From positions 1 through 64,000 of the forward strand of contig NZ_MTQO01000026.1 in the NCBI RefSeq assembly GCF_001984155.1: a DNA stretch of 64,000 nt. The letters are read 5' to 3'. The stretch is from Actinosynnema sp. ALI-1.44 (GTDB lineage Bacteria > Actinomycetota > Actinomycetes > Mycobacteriales > Pseudonocardiaceae). Positions 1 through 9,003 of the stretch are shown here, piece after piece. Both the position numbers and the translations under genes were made by a program. How positions within the stretch are numbered: the first letter of the stretch is position 1; each line of letters opens with the position of its first letter. The notes under the pieces were generated by a model. The model searched no databases. It was not told the origin of the DNA and saw only the letters and a list, made by a program, of their open reading frames with translations.

Positions 1-3000
1 CACGGTCGCGGTCTGGCCGACAGCCAAGTCGCCGGTCCACGTCAGCTTCGGCGCCGCATAGACCACTGAACCCACCGAAGCCGCACCATCGTTCTGGTAG
101 TCGGCGTCATCAAGAACCTTCGTCAGGTCATCGGTGAACGTCGCTCCAGTGAGCGGAGTCTGACCAGCGTTGCGAACAGTCACCGTGTACTTCACGACAT
201 CGCCGGGATTCGCCGACTGCTTGTCCACCGTCTTGGCGATCTCAAGACCGGAAACCGGCGTGGTGGTCGTGCATTCCGGAATGGCCCGGCCCGGTGGGCA
301 GTTCCCACCTGGGGTGTCGGTCGTGACCACGTTGGTGAGCCGGTTGTCCCCCGTGTTCGGCCTCTTCACCTTCACCGAATAGGTCAAGGTCGTCGACTGC
401 CCTGCTTTCAGGTCGCCTGTCCAGGCCAGCTTCGGGGACGTGAACGTGAACGCACCCGCGACTGGCGCGCCCTTGGCGTCGTTCTGGTAATCCGCGTCAT
501 CCAGAACCGCGGACAAATCGTCCGTCACACGCACGGCCTGGTCACCGACCAGATCCACCTTGCCCGTATTGGTCACCGTCACCGTGTACGTCACAACGTC
601 ACCCGGATTCGCCGACGACTTGTCGACCTTCTTGCTCACCGTCAAACCCTTGACCGGGACCTTCGTCGAACAGGCCGGGTCGGTGGATCCGGGCGGGCAG
701 TTGCTGCCCGGGGTGTCCGAGGTGACGACGTTGCCGAGCTCCTTGTCGCCGGTGTCGGGGTTCTTGACCTTCACCGTGTAGGTGATCGTCGCTTCCTGCC
801 CGACGCCGAGCGAACCGGTCCACTTCAGATTCGGCGTGGTGAACGTGACAGCGCCGATCGACGCGGTCGCGTCGTTCTGGTAGTCCGCGTCGTCCAGGAC
901 CTTCGTCATGTCGTCGGTGAAGGTCGCTCCGGTGTACGGGGTCTGGCCGGTGTTCTTCACCGTCACCGTGTACTTCACGACATCGCCGGGGTTCGCCGTC
1001 TGCTTGTCGACGGTCTTCTTGATCGCCAGGCCCGAGACAGGGGTTGTCGTGGTGCACTTCGGGTCCGTGGAACCCGGCGGGCAGTTGCCACCCGGAGTGT
1101 TCGACGTGACAACGTTGGTCAGCTTGTCGTCACCCGTGTTCGGCTTCTTCACCTTCACCGAATACGTGACCGTCGCCGTCTGACCGACAGCCAGATCACC
1201 GGTCCAGGTCAACCTCAGAGAAGCGAACGACACCGAACCAACCGAAGCCGCACCGTCGTTCTGGTAGTCGGCGTCATCAAGAACCTTCGACAGATCATCG
1301 GTGAACGTCGCACCGGTGTACGGAGTCTGGCCCGTGTTCTTCACCGTCACCGTGTACTTCACGACATCACCGGGGTTCGCCGACTGTTTGTCGACCGTCT
1401 TGGCGATCGCGAGCCCGGACACCGGGGTCGTCGTGGTGCAGTTCGGGTCCGTGGAACCCGGCGGGCAGTTGCCACCCGGGGTGTCCGACGTGACCACGTT
1501 GGTCAGCCGATTGTCCCCCGTGTTCGGCTTCTTCACCTTCACCGAGTACGTGATGTCCACGGTTTGGCCCGCCGCCAGCGAACCTGTCCACGTCACCTTC
1601 GGCGCGGTGTAGGCAACGCTGCCCACTCCCCCGGGAACGGTCGCGGCGTCGTTCTGGTAGTCGGCGTCGTCCAGGACACCGGTCAGGTCGTCGACGACCT
1701 TCAGCCCGCTCGCGGTGACCTTGCCGGTGTTGGTCACCGTCACCGTGTACTTCACGACGTCACCGGGGTTCGCGGACTGCTTGTCCGCCTTCTTCTTCAC
1801 TGTGTACGCGGCCGATGGCACCTTGGTTTTCGCGCAGGCCGCAACAGGGTCGTCCGGGCACCGGTTCTCCGGTGGGACGACCGGTGGCGGGCCGATGGGT
1901 ACGTTGGCGCGGTTGACGAGTTCCTTGCCGATGGCGGCTTGCTCGACCCGGACGCGCACGGTCAACGTGGCGGTTTCCCGCACCGCCAGACCGCCGACAG
2001 CCCAGTCGATCGGACCCGTACCTGTCGCGGTTCCCTTCGACGCCTGGGACGACACGTACGTCGTTCCCGGTGGCAACGTGTCGCGGACTGTCAGCGCGGG
2101 CACGGGAATGACACCTGTGTTCCGCACCGTGACGGTGTAGGTGAGGATGTCGCCCGGGACCGCTTCGGCCAGGTCGACGGTCTTGGTCAGCTGGTATCCC
2201 GGCGAGGCCACGGTGTTCCGGACCGTGTTCGAGGTCCGCTGCTGCTCGCGTCCGGTGTCCTGGCCGCGGAAGTCGAGTTTCGCCGTGTTGTCGAGCTTCG
2301 TGCCGTCGGGCACGGTCGCGCCGACCGTCACCTTGAACGACACCTGCTGCGACTCGCCCGGTTTCAGGTTTCCCAGACGGCACGTGACCAGTTGCCCCGC
2401 GGCGGAACAGTTCGGATTCGAACCCGCCACGAACGTCATGCCTGTCGGCAGGGTGTCGGTCAGGACGATGTTGGTGGCGGTGTCCAGGTCGGTTGTCGAG
2501 CCATCGGCGTGTTTGTTGGCCACGTCGAAGCTGTAGGTGACCTCGCTGCCCTTGGTCACATAGCCAGGCGGGTTGTCGTTGGTGTTCCCGACCGGGTTGT
2601 TGGCCTTGGTGATCTGCAGGTCGGGTTCGAGCGCGTCCGTGACGAGCCAGACCACCTGGGGGTAGATCGCGTCGCCGACCGTGCCGATCTTCACCTGCAT
2701 CGTGGAGGAGCCCGCAGGCACCTTGCCGGTGATGTCGATCATGCGGGAGTCGTAACCCAGGTTGTTCACGGGGTTCGGGTTCCGGGTGGTGACGTTCGAG
2801 CCTGAGCCGTTCGACGACACCCGGTCGATGCGGCTGCTGAAGGCGTTGTTGGTGACCACACCCGCTGGCGCCGGGAGCGGGACGTCCCTGAGGCTGGCGG
2901 CGTTCGGCCCCACCTGGAGGTAGTCGCCGGTGATGGGCGCGTCGCCGTCGCCCGCCACGATGCCGAGCATGACGTTGGGATCGCGGGACGTCGGGGCCTT

Positions 3001-3813
3001 GATGCCGCCGAGGGAGATGGTGGCGCTGACCGGGCTCCCGCCACCGGCCACCTTCTGCAACCCGTCCCACATCTGTAGGTACCGCAGCGGCTCGCTGGCC
3101 AGTTCGTAGGCCACCACCAGCGACCAGCCGCCCCAGCAGCCCAGGTTCGTGCCACTGACCGACTGGCCCTGGCACGCTTGGATGTCGGCGACCGTGTAGT
3201 CACCGGCGCCGGCGTTGGTCACGAGGTTGGTGACGTCCGCCGCGCCGCCATAGGCGTACAGGGTCGGGTAGTAGCCGGTTCCGAGAGCGTCGAACCAGTC
3301 GTAGGTGTCCGCTGTGATCCGTTGGTAGCCGGCCGCCCCCGGTGTCTTCATCGACACCTGCACACCGGCCTGGCCGTTGCCGGACCAGCTGGGCGTCGTG
3401 GAGCTGACCGGGTTGAACTGCCAGTAGAGGCGGGCGTTGAGCACCTTGGCGCCCGCGGGGATGTTCAGTCGCGCGGATGAGGCCGTGTTGCCGGGAGCGT
3501 TCGGGTCCACCTTGACCCACGACACCGAACTCGCGTTGCTCGCCGACGGGTCACAGAACACGCCTGGGCTGCACGTGACCACGGAGTTCGCCGCCATGGT
3601 GACGGCGCCGTGCGCCAGACCGGAGTACACCGGCTGCGGCCCGATCGGCCGCTCGGTCCCCGCGCCGCGCGGCTGTGCGGACGGCTGGGCGGACGGCTGG
3701 GCGGCCGACGCTGTCCCCGGCGAGACGACGAGCAGGAGCACCGTGATGGCGGTGACCAGGGCGACAAACCGGTTCCACTGCTGTCGCCCGATCCATCTTG
3801 GACACACCGGCAC
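1..3813 (-). CDS. Secreted DUF11-repeat surface protein, C-terminus cut by window edge
   Basis: The frame is open from the left edge to the start, at least 1271 codons, so the C-terminus and any anchor are missing. The N-terminus has basic residues, a hydrophobic core (VTAITVLLLVVS) and a TASA-type cleavage site, so it is exported. A head region of about 450 residues is followed by DUF11-type Ig-like modules with motifs such as NPGDVVKYTVTVTNTG, DDLTKVLDDADYQND and SVKVKKPNTGDN. Five closely similar modules of 128-131 residues lie at the C-terminal side of what is visible. The start is GTG at 3813 or 3807, because GGGAGG lies just upstream; an in-frame ATG at 3864 has no Shine-Dalgarno. DUF11 proteins are usually cell-surface stalks. 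The specific ligand or role cannot be seen. Confidence 0.9.
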   Translation of the reverse strand, partial: MPVCPRWIGRQQWNRFVALVTAITVLLLVVSPGTASAAQPSAQPSAQPRGAGTERPIGPQPVYSGLAHGAVTMAANSVVTCSPGVFCDPSASNASSVSWVKVDPNAPGNTASSARLNIPAGAKVLNARLYWQFNPVSSTTPSWSGNGQAGVQVSMKTPGAAGYQRITADTYDWFDALGTGYYPTLYAYGGAADVTNLVTNAGAGDYTVADIQACQGQSVSGTNLGCWGGWSLVVAYELASEPLRYLQMWDGLQKVAGGGSPVSATISLGGIKAPTSRDPNVMLGIVAGDGDAPITGDYLQVGPNAASLRDVPLPAPAGVVTNNAFSSRIDRVSSNGSGSNVTTRNPNPVNNLGYDSRMIDITGKVPAGSSTMQVKIGTVGDAIYPQVVWLVTDALEPDLQITKANNPVGNTNDNPPGYVTKGSEVTYSFDVANKHADGSTTDLDTATNIVLTDTLPTGMTFVAGSNPNCSAAGQLVTCRLGNLKPGESQQVSFKVTVGATVPDGTKLDNTAKLDFRGQDTGREQQRTSNTVRNTVASPGYQLTKTVDLAEAVPGDILTYTVTVRNTGVIPVPALTVRDTLPPGTTYVSSQASKGTATGTGPIDWAVGGLAVRETATLTVRVRVEQAAIGKELVNRANVPIGPPPVVPPENRCPDDPVAACAKTKVPSAAYTVKKKADKQSANPGDVVKYTVTVTNTGKVTASGLKVVDDLTGVLDDADYQNDAATVPGGVGSVAYTAPKVTWTGSLAAGQTVDITYSVKVKKPNTGDNRLTNVVTSDTPGGNCPPGSTDPNCTTTTPVSGLAIAKTVDKQSANPGDVVKYTVTVKNTGQTPYTGATFTDDLSKVLDDADYQNDGAASVGSVSFASLRLTWTGDLAVGQTATVTYSVKVKKPNTGDDKLTNVVTSNTPGGNCPPGSTDPKCTTTTPVSGLAIKKTVDKQTANPGDVVKYTVTVKNTGQTPYTGATFTDDMTKVLDDADYQNDATASIGAVTFTTPNLKWTGSLGVGQEATITYTVKVKNPDTGDKELGNVVTSDTPGSNCPPGSTDPACSTKVPVKGLTVSKKVDKSSANPGDVVTYTVTVTNTGKVDLVGDQAVRVTDDLSAVLDDADYQNDAKGAPVAGAFTFTSPKLAWTGDLKAGQSTTLTYSVKVKRPNTGDNRLTNVVTTDTPGGNCPPGRAIPECTTTTPVSGLEIAKTVDKQSANPGDVVKYTVTVRNAGQTPLTGATFTDDLTKVLDDADYQNDGAASVGSVVYAAPKLTWTGDLAVGQTATV
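91..1660 (-). repeat. Tandem DUF11-module coding repeats, period 384-393 bp
   Basis: The motif GTTCTGGTAR (plus strand) recurs at 91, 481, 874, 1258 and 1651, giving spacings of 390, 393, 384 and 393 bp, all multiples of three. Whole modules are similar at base level. The copies around 953 and 1337 differ by only a base or so over about 45 bp of the TVTVYF/TSPGFA-antisense block. This suggests recent duplication or gene conversion. Further modules upstream in the gene (2000-2550) are more diverged. The array continues past the left edge. Confidence 0.9.
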
Positions 3814-3970
3814 GCCGCCTCCCGCTGCTCCGCTCGCCGCCAACGAGGCCGACTCACCAGGCATCTTGCGGTGCGGTGATCACCCGCGCCATCCGGAACA
3901 GGGCAGCGGTACGGAGAAAGCGACTCTCGAGCACGAAAAACCCCCCGAACGGGTGACGAACTCGTCCTCG

Positions 3971-3994
3971 TCCACTTCAGACTGTCCAAGTGGA
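3971..3994. promoter_or_regulatory. Inverted repeat between DUF11 gene and small ORF
   Basis: The arms TCCACTT (3971-3977) and AAGTGGA (3988-3994) are separated by 10 bp, in the divergent gap between the DUF11 gene and the small ORF at 4055. This is a candidate regulator site. No cognate regulator gene is adjacent. Confidence 0.35.
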
Positions 3995-4054
3995 GCAGAG
4001 CCGCTCATTCGATGAGGTGGCAGGCCGCGCACTCCGCACCAGGGAAGAGGAACC

Positions 4055-4234
4055 GTGAAACACCTAGGGATCGCGACCGCCGCCACGCTTGCGCTGGTGT
4101 CGTTCACCGGCTTCACCTCCGTGGCTCGACAGAAGCGGACACGGCGTGGCAGCGGCGACTCTCGTCAACTGGTGAACACGGAGTTCCGCACCTGTGCCGA
4201 ATACCGGGGCACCTCAACAAGCCGTGATTCCTGA
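4055..4234 (+). CDS. Possible small secreted peptide (59 aa)
   Basis: GTG follows AAGAGG with 4-nt spacing. The first 24 residues (MKHLGIATAATLALVSFTGF then TSVA) look like a Sec signal peptide: short basic start, hydrophobic core and a small-residue cleavage site. The remaining 35 or so residues are basic and polar (RQKRTRRGSGDSRQ...) and I do not recognise them. It ends 8 nt before a strong bidirectional hairpin at 4243-4279. It could also be the frameshifted 5' end of a longer secreted protein. The evidence is the signal-like leader, the ribosome site and the terminator position only. Confidence 0.4.
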   Translation: MKHLGIATAATLALVSFTGFTSVARQKRTRRGSGDSRQLVNTEFRTCAEYRGTSTSRDS

Positions 4235-4242
4235 GCGATAGC

Positions 4243-4279
4243 AGGTGCGGCTTGGCCCGAAGCGGGCCAAGCCGCACCT
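4243..4279. terminator. Bidirectional hairpin terminator
   Basis: A perfect 17-bp stem (left arm 4243-4259 AGGTGCGGCTTGGCCCG, right arm 4263-4279) encloses a 3-nt loop. It lies between the convergent small ORF (stop 4234) and the protease gene (stop 4298). There is no long U tract, as is usual in actinomycetes. Confidence 0.85.
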
Positions 4280-4297
4280 TCCCGACCCGGAAACCAG

Positions 4298-6076
4298 TCA
4301 GAAGGCGAAGCAGAGCGGTTCGTTGATGTGCTTGTGGCAGCGGACCTCGTGGCTGGTGGTGCCCTTCTGGTTCTTGCTGTCGGTGACTGTGAGCGTCACG
4401 GTGTACGTCTTGGCCACGTTCGGATAGGTGTGTGACGCGGTCCGGCCGGAGCCGGTGGTGCCGTCGCCGAACGCCCACGCGTAGCCGCTGACCGAGCCTT
4501 CCTGGTCTGCGGACGCGCTGCCGTCGAAGGAACAGGTTCCCTTCTGGCAACGGGAGGTGAACGCGGCCGTCGGCGGCAGGTCACCGGCCTTGACCAGACG
4601 ACGCGTGGTGTTGGTCTTGCCGTCGTTGTCGGTCACGACAAGCCGGACGCTGTAGTAGGCGGCCGTGTTGTACGTGTGCGATGTGGTTTTGCCGGAGCCG
4701 GTGGTGCCGTCCCCGAATTCCCACGCATAGCTCGTGATCGTGCCGTCCGGGTCCTTGGCCGCGGCGGCGTCGAACGAGCACGTGGTGTTGCTGGCGGAGC
4801 AGGTGCCGGTGAACGCGGCGGTGGGGCGGCCGGGGTCGGCGGGACCGGCCGGGTAGTCCTGGGCGGAGCTGACGTCCAGCAGCGGCTCGGTGATGCCGTC
4901 ACCGGAGTCGTCGCGCCAGGTGGTGTTGCCCGTGTCGACCAGGCGTTGCCGGACGGCCATGACGCCGTCGCGGTTGGTGGGCCGGTTGCCGCTGACGGTG
5001 AGCAACGCGGCGGCACCGGCGACGTGCGGCGACGCCATCGACGTGCCGCTGAAGGTCTGGTAGCCGCCGTTCTTGTAGGTGGACAGGATGCACGTGCCGG
5101 GCGCCGCGATCTCCACCGACGGGCCGAAGTTGCTGAAGTCGGCCAACGTGTCGTCCTGATCGGCACGGCACGTCGACGCCGCGCCACCGCCTGCCGCGCC
5201 GTTGAAGTCCGCCAGTGCGGAGACCGTCACCACGTCGGGGTGGTTGGCCGGGGAGAAGGTCCTGGCGTCCTTGTGGTTGTTGCCCGCCGCGACGACGAAC
5301 ACCACGCCTCGCCCGACCGCGGTCGAGATCGCCTGGTTGAGGGCGTCGGTCGAGCAGTTCTCACAGCCGAGGCTCATGTTGGCGACCTCGATCTCGTCGG
5401 CGTGCGCGGCGACCCAGTCAACCCCGGCGACGACACCGGACAGTTGTCCGCTGCCGCCCGCGTCCAGGACCTTGACCGACCAGATCCGGGCGCCCGGCGC
5501 GATGCCGACCACGCCCGCACCGTCGTCGCGGGCGCCGATCGTGCCTGCGACGTGGCTGCCGTGACCGTGGTCGTCGGTGCCGGAGTTGTCGGTGCACGTC
5601 GTGGTGTTGAGGCAGGTGGTCTGGGCGACCACGGTGAGGTCCGGGTGTTTGGCGTCGACCCCTGTGTCGATCACGGCGACGTCGGCGTCCGCGACGAAGT
5701 CGTTGACCCCGTTGATCTTCAAGGTGGGGTTGTCGGGCGCGAACGCCCGGTCGACACCGGTTGGCACGGTCTGGTCAGTGGTGTGCATGACGACATCCGG
5801 CTCCACGGACGCCACGCGCGGATCGCGGCGCAACGCCTCGGCACCCGCGGCTGTCAGGCTCGCGGAGAAGCCACGCAGTGCGTTGTGGTAGACGTTCTTG
5901 ATCTGACCGCCGTGCTGCTGCACGGCGTTGGACATCGCCTCGGCGGACTGTCCGCGCAGTGCGACGACGTAGTCGGACCGCGTGGTGTCCGGCTGGGCGA
6001 CCGCCGGGATGGCGGCCGTGGCCAGTGCGAGCACGCCCAGTCCGGCCAGCACTGTCCTTTGTAGCTTTTCGTACAC
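4298..6076 (-). CDS. Secreted subtilisin-family (S8) serine protease with two PKD domains
   Basis: 592 aa. A signal peptide (about 1-27) is followed by an inhibitor I9-like propeptide (about 33-98) and an S8 catalytic domain (about 105-400) with Asp137 (VIDTGVD), His172 (HGSHVAG), oxyanion Asn266 (AAGNN) and Ser346 (SGTSMASPHVAG). Two PKD domains follow (about 418-496 and 501-580), each with the FGDGTTGSG motif, and a short Cys-containing tail. The start is GTG at 6076, supported by AGGAGGA five bases upstream. The LAL regulator 118 bp upstream is on the same strand and may co-transcribe with it. Inferred role: an extracellular protease, autoprocessed after export, with PKD modules for substrate or surface binding. 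Confidence 0.95.
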   Translation of the reverse strand: MYEKLQRTVLAGLGVLALATAAIPAVAQPDTTRSDYVVALRGQSAEAMSNAVQQHGGQIKNVYHNALRGFSASLTAAGAEALRRDPRVASVEPDVVMHTTDQTVPTGVDRAFAPDNPTLKINGVNDFVADADVAVIDTGVDAKHPDLTVVAQTTCLNTTTCTDNSGTDDHGHGSHVAGTIGARDDGAGVVGIAPGARIWSVKVLDAGGSGQLSGVVAGVDWVAAHADEIEVANMSLGCENCSTDALNQAISTAVGRGVVFVVAAGNNHKDARTFSPANHPDVVTVSALADFNGAAGGGAASTCRADQDDTLADFSNFGPSVEIAAPGTCILSTYKNGGYQTFSGTSMASPHVAGAAALLTVSGNRPTNRDGVMAVRQRLVDTGNTTWRDDSGDGITEPLLDVSSAQDYPAGPADPGRPTAAFTGTCSASNTTCSFDAAAAKDPDGTITSYAWEFGDGTTGSGKTTSHTYNTAAYYSVRLVVTDNDGKTNTTRRLVKAGDLPPTAAFTSRCQKGTCSFDGSASADQEGSVSGYAWAFGDGTTGSGRTASHTYPNVAKTYTVTLTVTDSKNQKGTTSHEVRCHKHINEPLCFAF

Positions 6077-6194
6077 GGATTTCCTCCTGATGCAGGGATT
6101 TCGTGGAGGTTCCGCAATCGGGTTGCGGTGTCACCATCGTGCAGAACGGCACGTGCGGGCAACAACGCCGGAAATCGTGGGTAGGGGTACGCAT

Positions 6195-8912
6195 TCACCG
6201 TATGTCGCCGATGTCCTCCCTGCGCGTGACGCCGAGCTTGTGCAGCACGCGTGCGGCATGGCGTTCGACGGTCCGTGGCGAGAGGAACAGCACCTCGGCG
6301 ATCTGCCGGTTCGTCCTGCCCGACGCCATCAGCCGCGCCACCTCTTGTTCTCGCGGGGACAGTTCCGCGCCATAGCCGCGACGGCCGCGCCGTGGCCCAG
6401 GCATGCCGCCGTGTTCCCGGGCGAGACGGCCGCAGCGCGCGGCGTCCCACGTGGCGCCCAGCGTCGTGAACAACCGGCACGCGTCGGCCAACTGTTCGAC
6501 CCCCTCCTGATGCCCGGCTGCCAGGGAACAACGGGCGGCCGCTTCCATCGCGGCGGCCTGCTCGTACGGGCGTGGTAGCGCCGCGAGCAGTGCGGCGGAC
6601 TCGGTGTGCAGATTCGCCGCGTCGGCGAACTGACCGCGGTCGGCGGCGATCGCGCCCCGGCAGCCGGGGATCATCGCGTGGCCCAACGGGCAGTCGCGTG
6701 GGCCGATGTCCGCGGCGAACTCGTCGGCGAGGCGCCGGGCCGACGCGGTGTCCCCGGTGTGCAGGAATGCCCGCACCCCGGCGTCGGCCAGTTCGGCCGC
6801 CCACGCCCAGGTTTCCTTGGCCCGCACCATGTCGAGCGCACGCGTCAGTTCCGGGAGCGCTTCGTCGACGCGTCCGCGGGCCATCGCCAGCCGGACGAGA
6901 GTGGCTGCCGCGACCAGAACGACGTGTGAGCACCAGCCGTTGGTCGGCCGCAGACCGGGTGCGCGGAGAAACGCCTCCGCCTCTGTCCACTCGCCACGAG
7001 CCAGCGCGAGATGCCCCAGCACCAGTGACGCGTCCGCGGCGGCGAACGGTGTCTGCGCCGACGCGACCACGTGCTCACGGGCGGCGGCCTCGATGCCAGG
7101 CCACTGCCCGACGGCCACAGCCTGGCGCAATCCGTTCGAGATCATCATGTGCCGCAGGTACGACGGCCGGGTCCGACCGGCCAGGTGCTCGGCCTTGCCG
7201 TGGAACTCCTCGGCCGAAGCGTGGTGGCCCAGTGAAATCGCTATGTCGGTGAAGTTGCTGAAGCCGCGTGCCAGTTCACGGCGCTCCCCGGTGGTGGCAG
7301 GCGCGTCGGGCAGGTCCGCGATGGCCTGCCACGCGCGAGGATCGCCGATCTGCAGCAACGCGCCCGCACGGTTGACCCTGATGGCCATGTGCAGTGCCGG
7401 GTCACCTCGTTGGGGCAGTGTCCGGTCCAGTCTGGTCAGCCAGGACAGGTGCTCAGCGAGGGGGCCGCTGCCCCAGCACGGCATGGCCAGCGCGGACATC
7501 GCGCGGGCGGCCAGCAGCGGGCGTCTGCGCAACTCGCGGACCGCGACCAGGAGGTGGGCGCGCTGCTCGTCTCCGTCGCCTGCCTGGTTTCCGACCAGCA
7601 GCCCGAAGTGCAGGCGCAACTCGCCGCGCACACCGTCGGGCAACAAGTCGTCAGCGAGCAGGTCACGGAGCAACGCCATGGTCTCGTCATAGGCCAGGCT
7701 GTCGAGCGCGAGGCGGCCGAGCCGTCCCGCCAACGCGGCCCGTACCCTGCTGGGCAGTGCGGAGTCGCCCAGCAGCGTACGCACCAGCGCCACCGCCGCC
7801 TCCGGTTCGCCCGACCGGACGGCTCGTTCGGCCGCCTTCTCCGCGTGCCGCGCCGCTGTGGTCAGGTCACCGGCCGCGCGGCTGTGGTGCACCAGTTCTG
7901 TCGACTGCTCCCCACGCCGGTCGAGCACGCGTGCGACCGTGGCGTGCATCCGGTGCCGTTCGACCGCAGAGGTCGCCTGTGCGACGGCCAGACCGATCAG
8001 CGGCGGCTGGAACTCGAACACCCCGGCGTGGCACAACTCCAGCAGGTCCGCGTCGACCGCGTGGGTCAGCATGGCTCTGGCCCGGTCCGCGTCGATCCGG
8101 CACATCTCGGCCGGGATGTCGGCGGTGAACGGGCCGCGCAGCACCGATGCGGCGGTGATCAGGCGTCGCGCCGGGACGGGCAGCGCGCGGAGCCGTTCGG
8201 CGACCAGGTCGACGACCGCCTCCGGCACCCCGCGCCGCAGCAGCGCTTCGTGCGGATCACCCTGGTCCGGTCGCAGGTGTGTGAGCACTTCGGTGACGAA
8301 CAGCGGGATCCCGCCGGTCAGGCGGTGGACGGCGGCCGCCCAGTCCGGTGGGCCGGCCACGTCCCGCACGGCCAGCGGACCCAGTTCGAACCGGTGCAAC
8401 GCCGCCGAGCCCCATCGTGCCCACAGCGGACGTTTGCTTCCCGGCGTGTAGGTGAGCAGCAGCGCGACGTCGTCCGGCGGCCGGGAGGCGCAGCACCTCA
8501 GTGTGTGCCGTGACCACCGGTCGGCCAGGTCGACGTCGTCCACCACGACGAGCACGGGCGAGCCGGACAGGGCGGCGGTCTCGGCCAGCAGTTCACGCAC
8601 AGCGGCGCAGGTGCGGTAGTCGGGCGTGCCGCGTGCGGTCCCCGCTTCGGCGGCGGCGAGGGCCTCGGCTGCCCGGATCGCCGGGCAGCCCGCTTCCACC
8701 AGGCCACGCACCAGTTCCCGGACCACGACGTACGGTTCGTCCGGCAGCCCACGGCAGTCGACGAGCACACGGACGGCGCCGGGCCCAGTGTCAGGTCCGC
8801 TGGCCAGCGCACGGGCGGCGAGCCAGGTCTTGCCCATCCCCGCCGCGCCGCTGACCAGCACGACGGCCGGAGTGCGGGCAAGAGCCGCGCGCACGTCGTC
8901 GACGGTCCGCAT
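6195..8912 (-). CDS. LAL-type LuxR-family transcriptional regulator (STAND ATPase)
   Basis: 905 aa. The N-terminus starts directly with an NTPase domain: Walker A GAAGMGKT near residue 23 and a Walker B-like VLVVVDDVD near residue 126. A long helical TPR-like middle follows, then a C-terminal LuxR helix-turn-helix (ELSPREQEVARLMASGRTNR, then VERHAARVLHKLGV). This is the usual size and order of large ATP-binding LuxR regulators, which activate polysaccharide or secondary-metabolite genes. The ATG at 8912 has GGGGGTG upstream. It lies directly upstream of the S8 protease on the same strand, so that protease is the obvious candidate target; this is inference. Confidence 0.92.
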   Translation of the reverse strand: MRTVDDVRAALARTPAVVLVSGAAGMGKTWLAARALASGPDTGPGAVRVLVDCRGLPDEPYVVVRELVRGLVEAGCPAIRAAEALAAAEAGTARGTPDYRTCAAVRELLAETAALSGSPVLVVVDDVDLADRWSRHTLRCCASRPPDDVALLLTYTPGSKRPLWARWGSAALHRFELGPLAVRDVAGPPDWAAAVHRLTGGIPLFVTEVLTHLRPDQGDPHEALLRRGVPEAVVDLVAERLRALPVPARRLITAASVLRGPFTADIPAEMCRIDADRARAMLTHAVDADLLELCHAGVFEFQPPLIGLAVAQATSAVERHRMHATVARVLDRRGEQSTELVHHSRAAGDLTTAARHAEKAAERAVRSGEPEAAVALVRTLLGDSALPSRVRAALAGRLGRLALDSLAYDETMALLRDLLADDLLPDGVRGELRLHFGLLVGNQAGDGDEQRAHLLVAVRELRRRPLLAARAMSALAMPCWGSGPLAEHLSWLTRLDRTLPQRGDPALHMAIRVNRAGALLQIGDPRAWQAIADLPDAPATTGERRELARGFSNFTDIAISLGHHASAEEFHGKAEHLAGRTRPSYLRHMMISNGLRQAVAVGQWPGIEAAAREHVVASAQTPFAAADASLVLGHLALARGEWTEAEAFLRAPGLRPTNGWCSHVVLVAAATLVRLAMARGRVDEALPELTRALDMVRAKETWAWAAELADAGVRAFLHTGDTASARRLADEFAADIGPRDCPLGHAMIPGCRGAIAADRGQFADAANLHTESAALLAALPRPYEQAAAMEAAARCSLAAGHQEGVEQLADACRLFTTLGATWDAARCGRLAREHGGMPGPRRGRRGYGAELSPREQEVARLMASGRTNRQIAEVLFLSPRTVERHAARVLHKLGVTRREDIGDIR

Positions 8913-9003
8913 GTCGCACCCCCGGAGCGTGCGCGAACTTGCTCGAAAGTGCGACTGACACTACATCTTCAATCACCCTCCAGGAGAGGGCCGTGCGTAG
9001 GGT

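Noticed and set aside
91-1660. Possible CRISPR array from regularly spaced repeats
   Set aside because: The spacings are 384-393 bp and in frame with a coding sequence; they are protein modules, not CRISPR repeats and spacers.
1564-2805. 413-codon open frame on the plus strand inside the DUF11 gene
   Set aside because: It is Arg/Gly/His-rich with no domain or ribosome site, and antisense to a gene with clear DUF11 modules. GC-rich third positions create such frames.
3880-4116. 78-codon minus-strand ORF upstream of the DUF11 gene
   Set aside because: No domain, composition unlike a protein, and it lies in a divergent promoter region with an inverted repeat.
4676-6064. Long plus-strand frame opposite the S8 protease
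   Set aside because: The composition is typical of an antisense shadow; the minus strand has a catalytic triad, PKD domains and a strong ribosome site.
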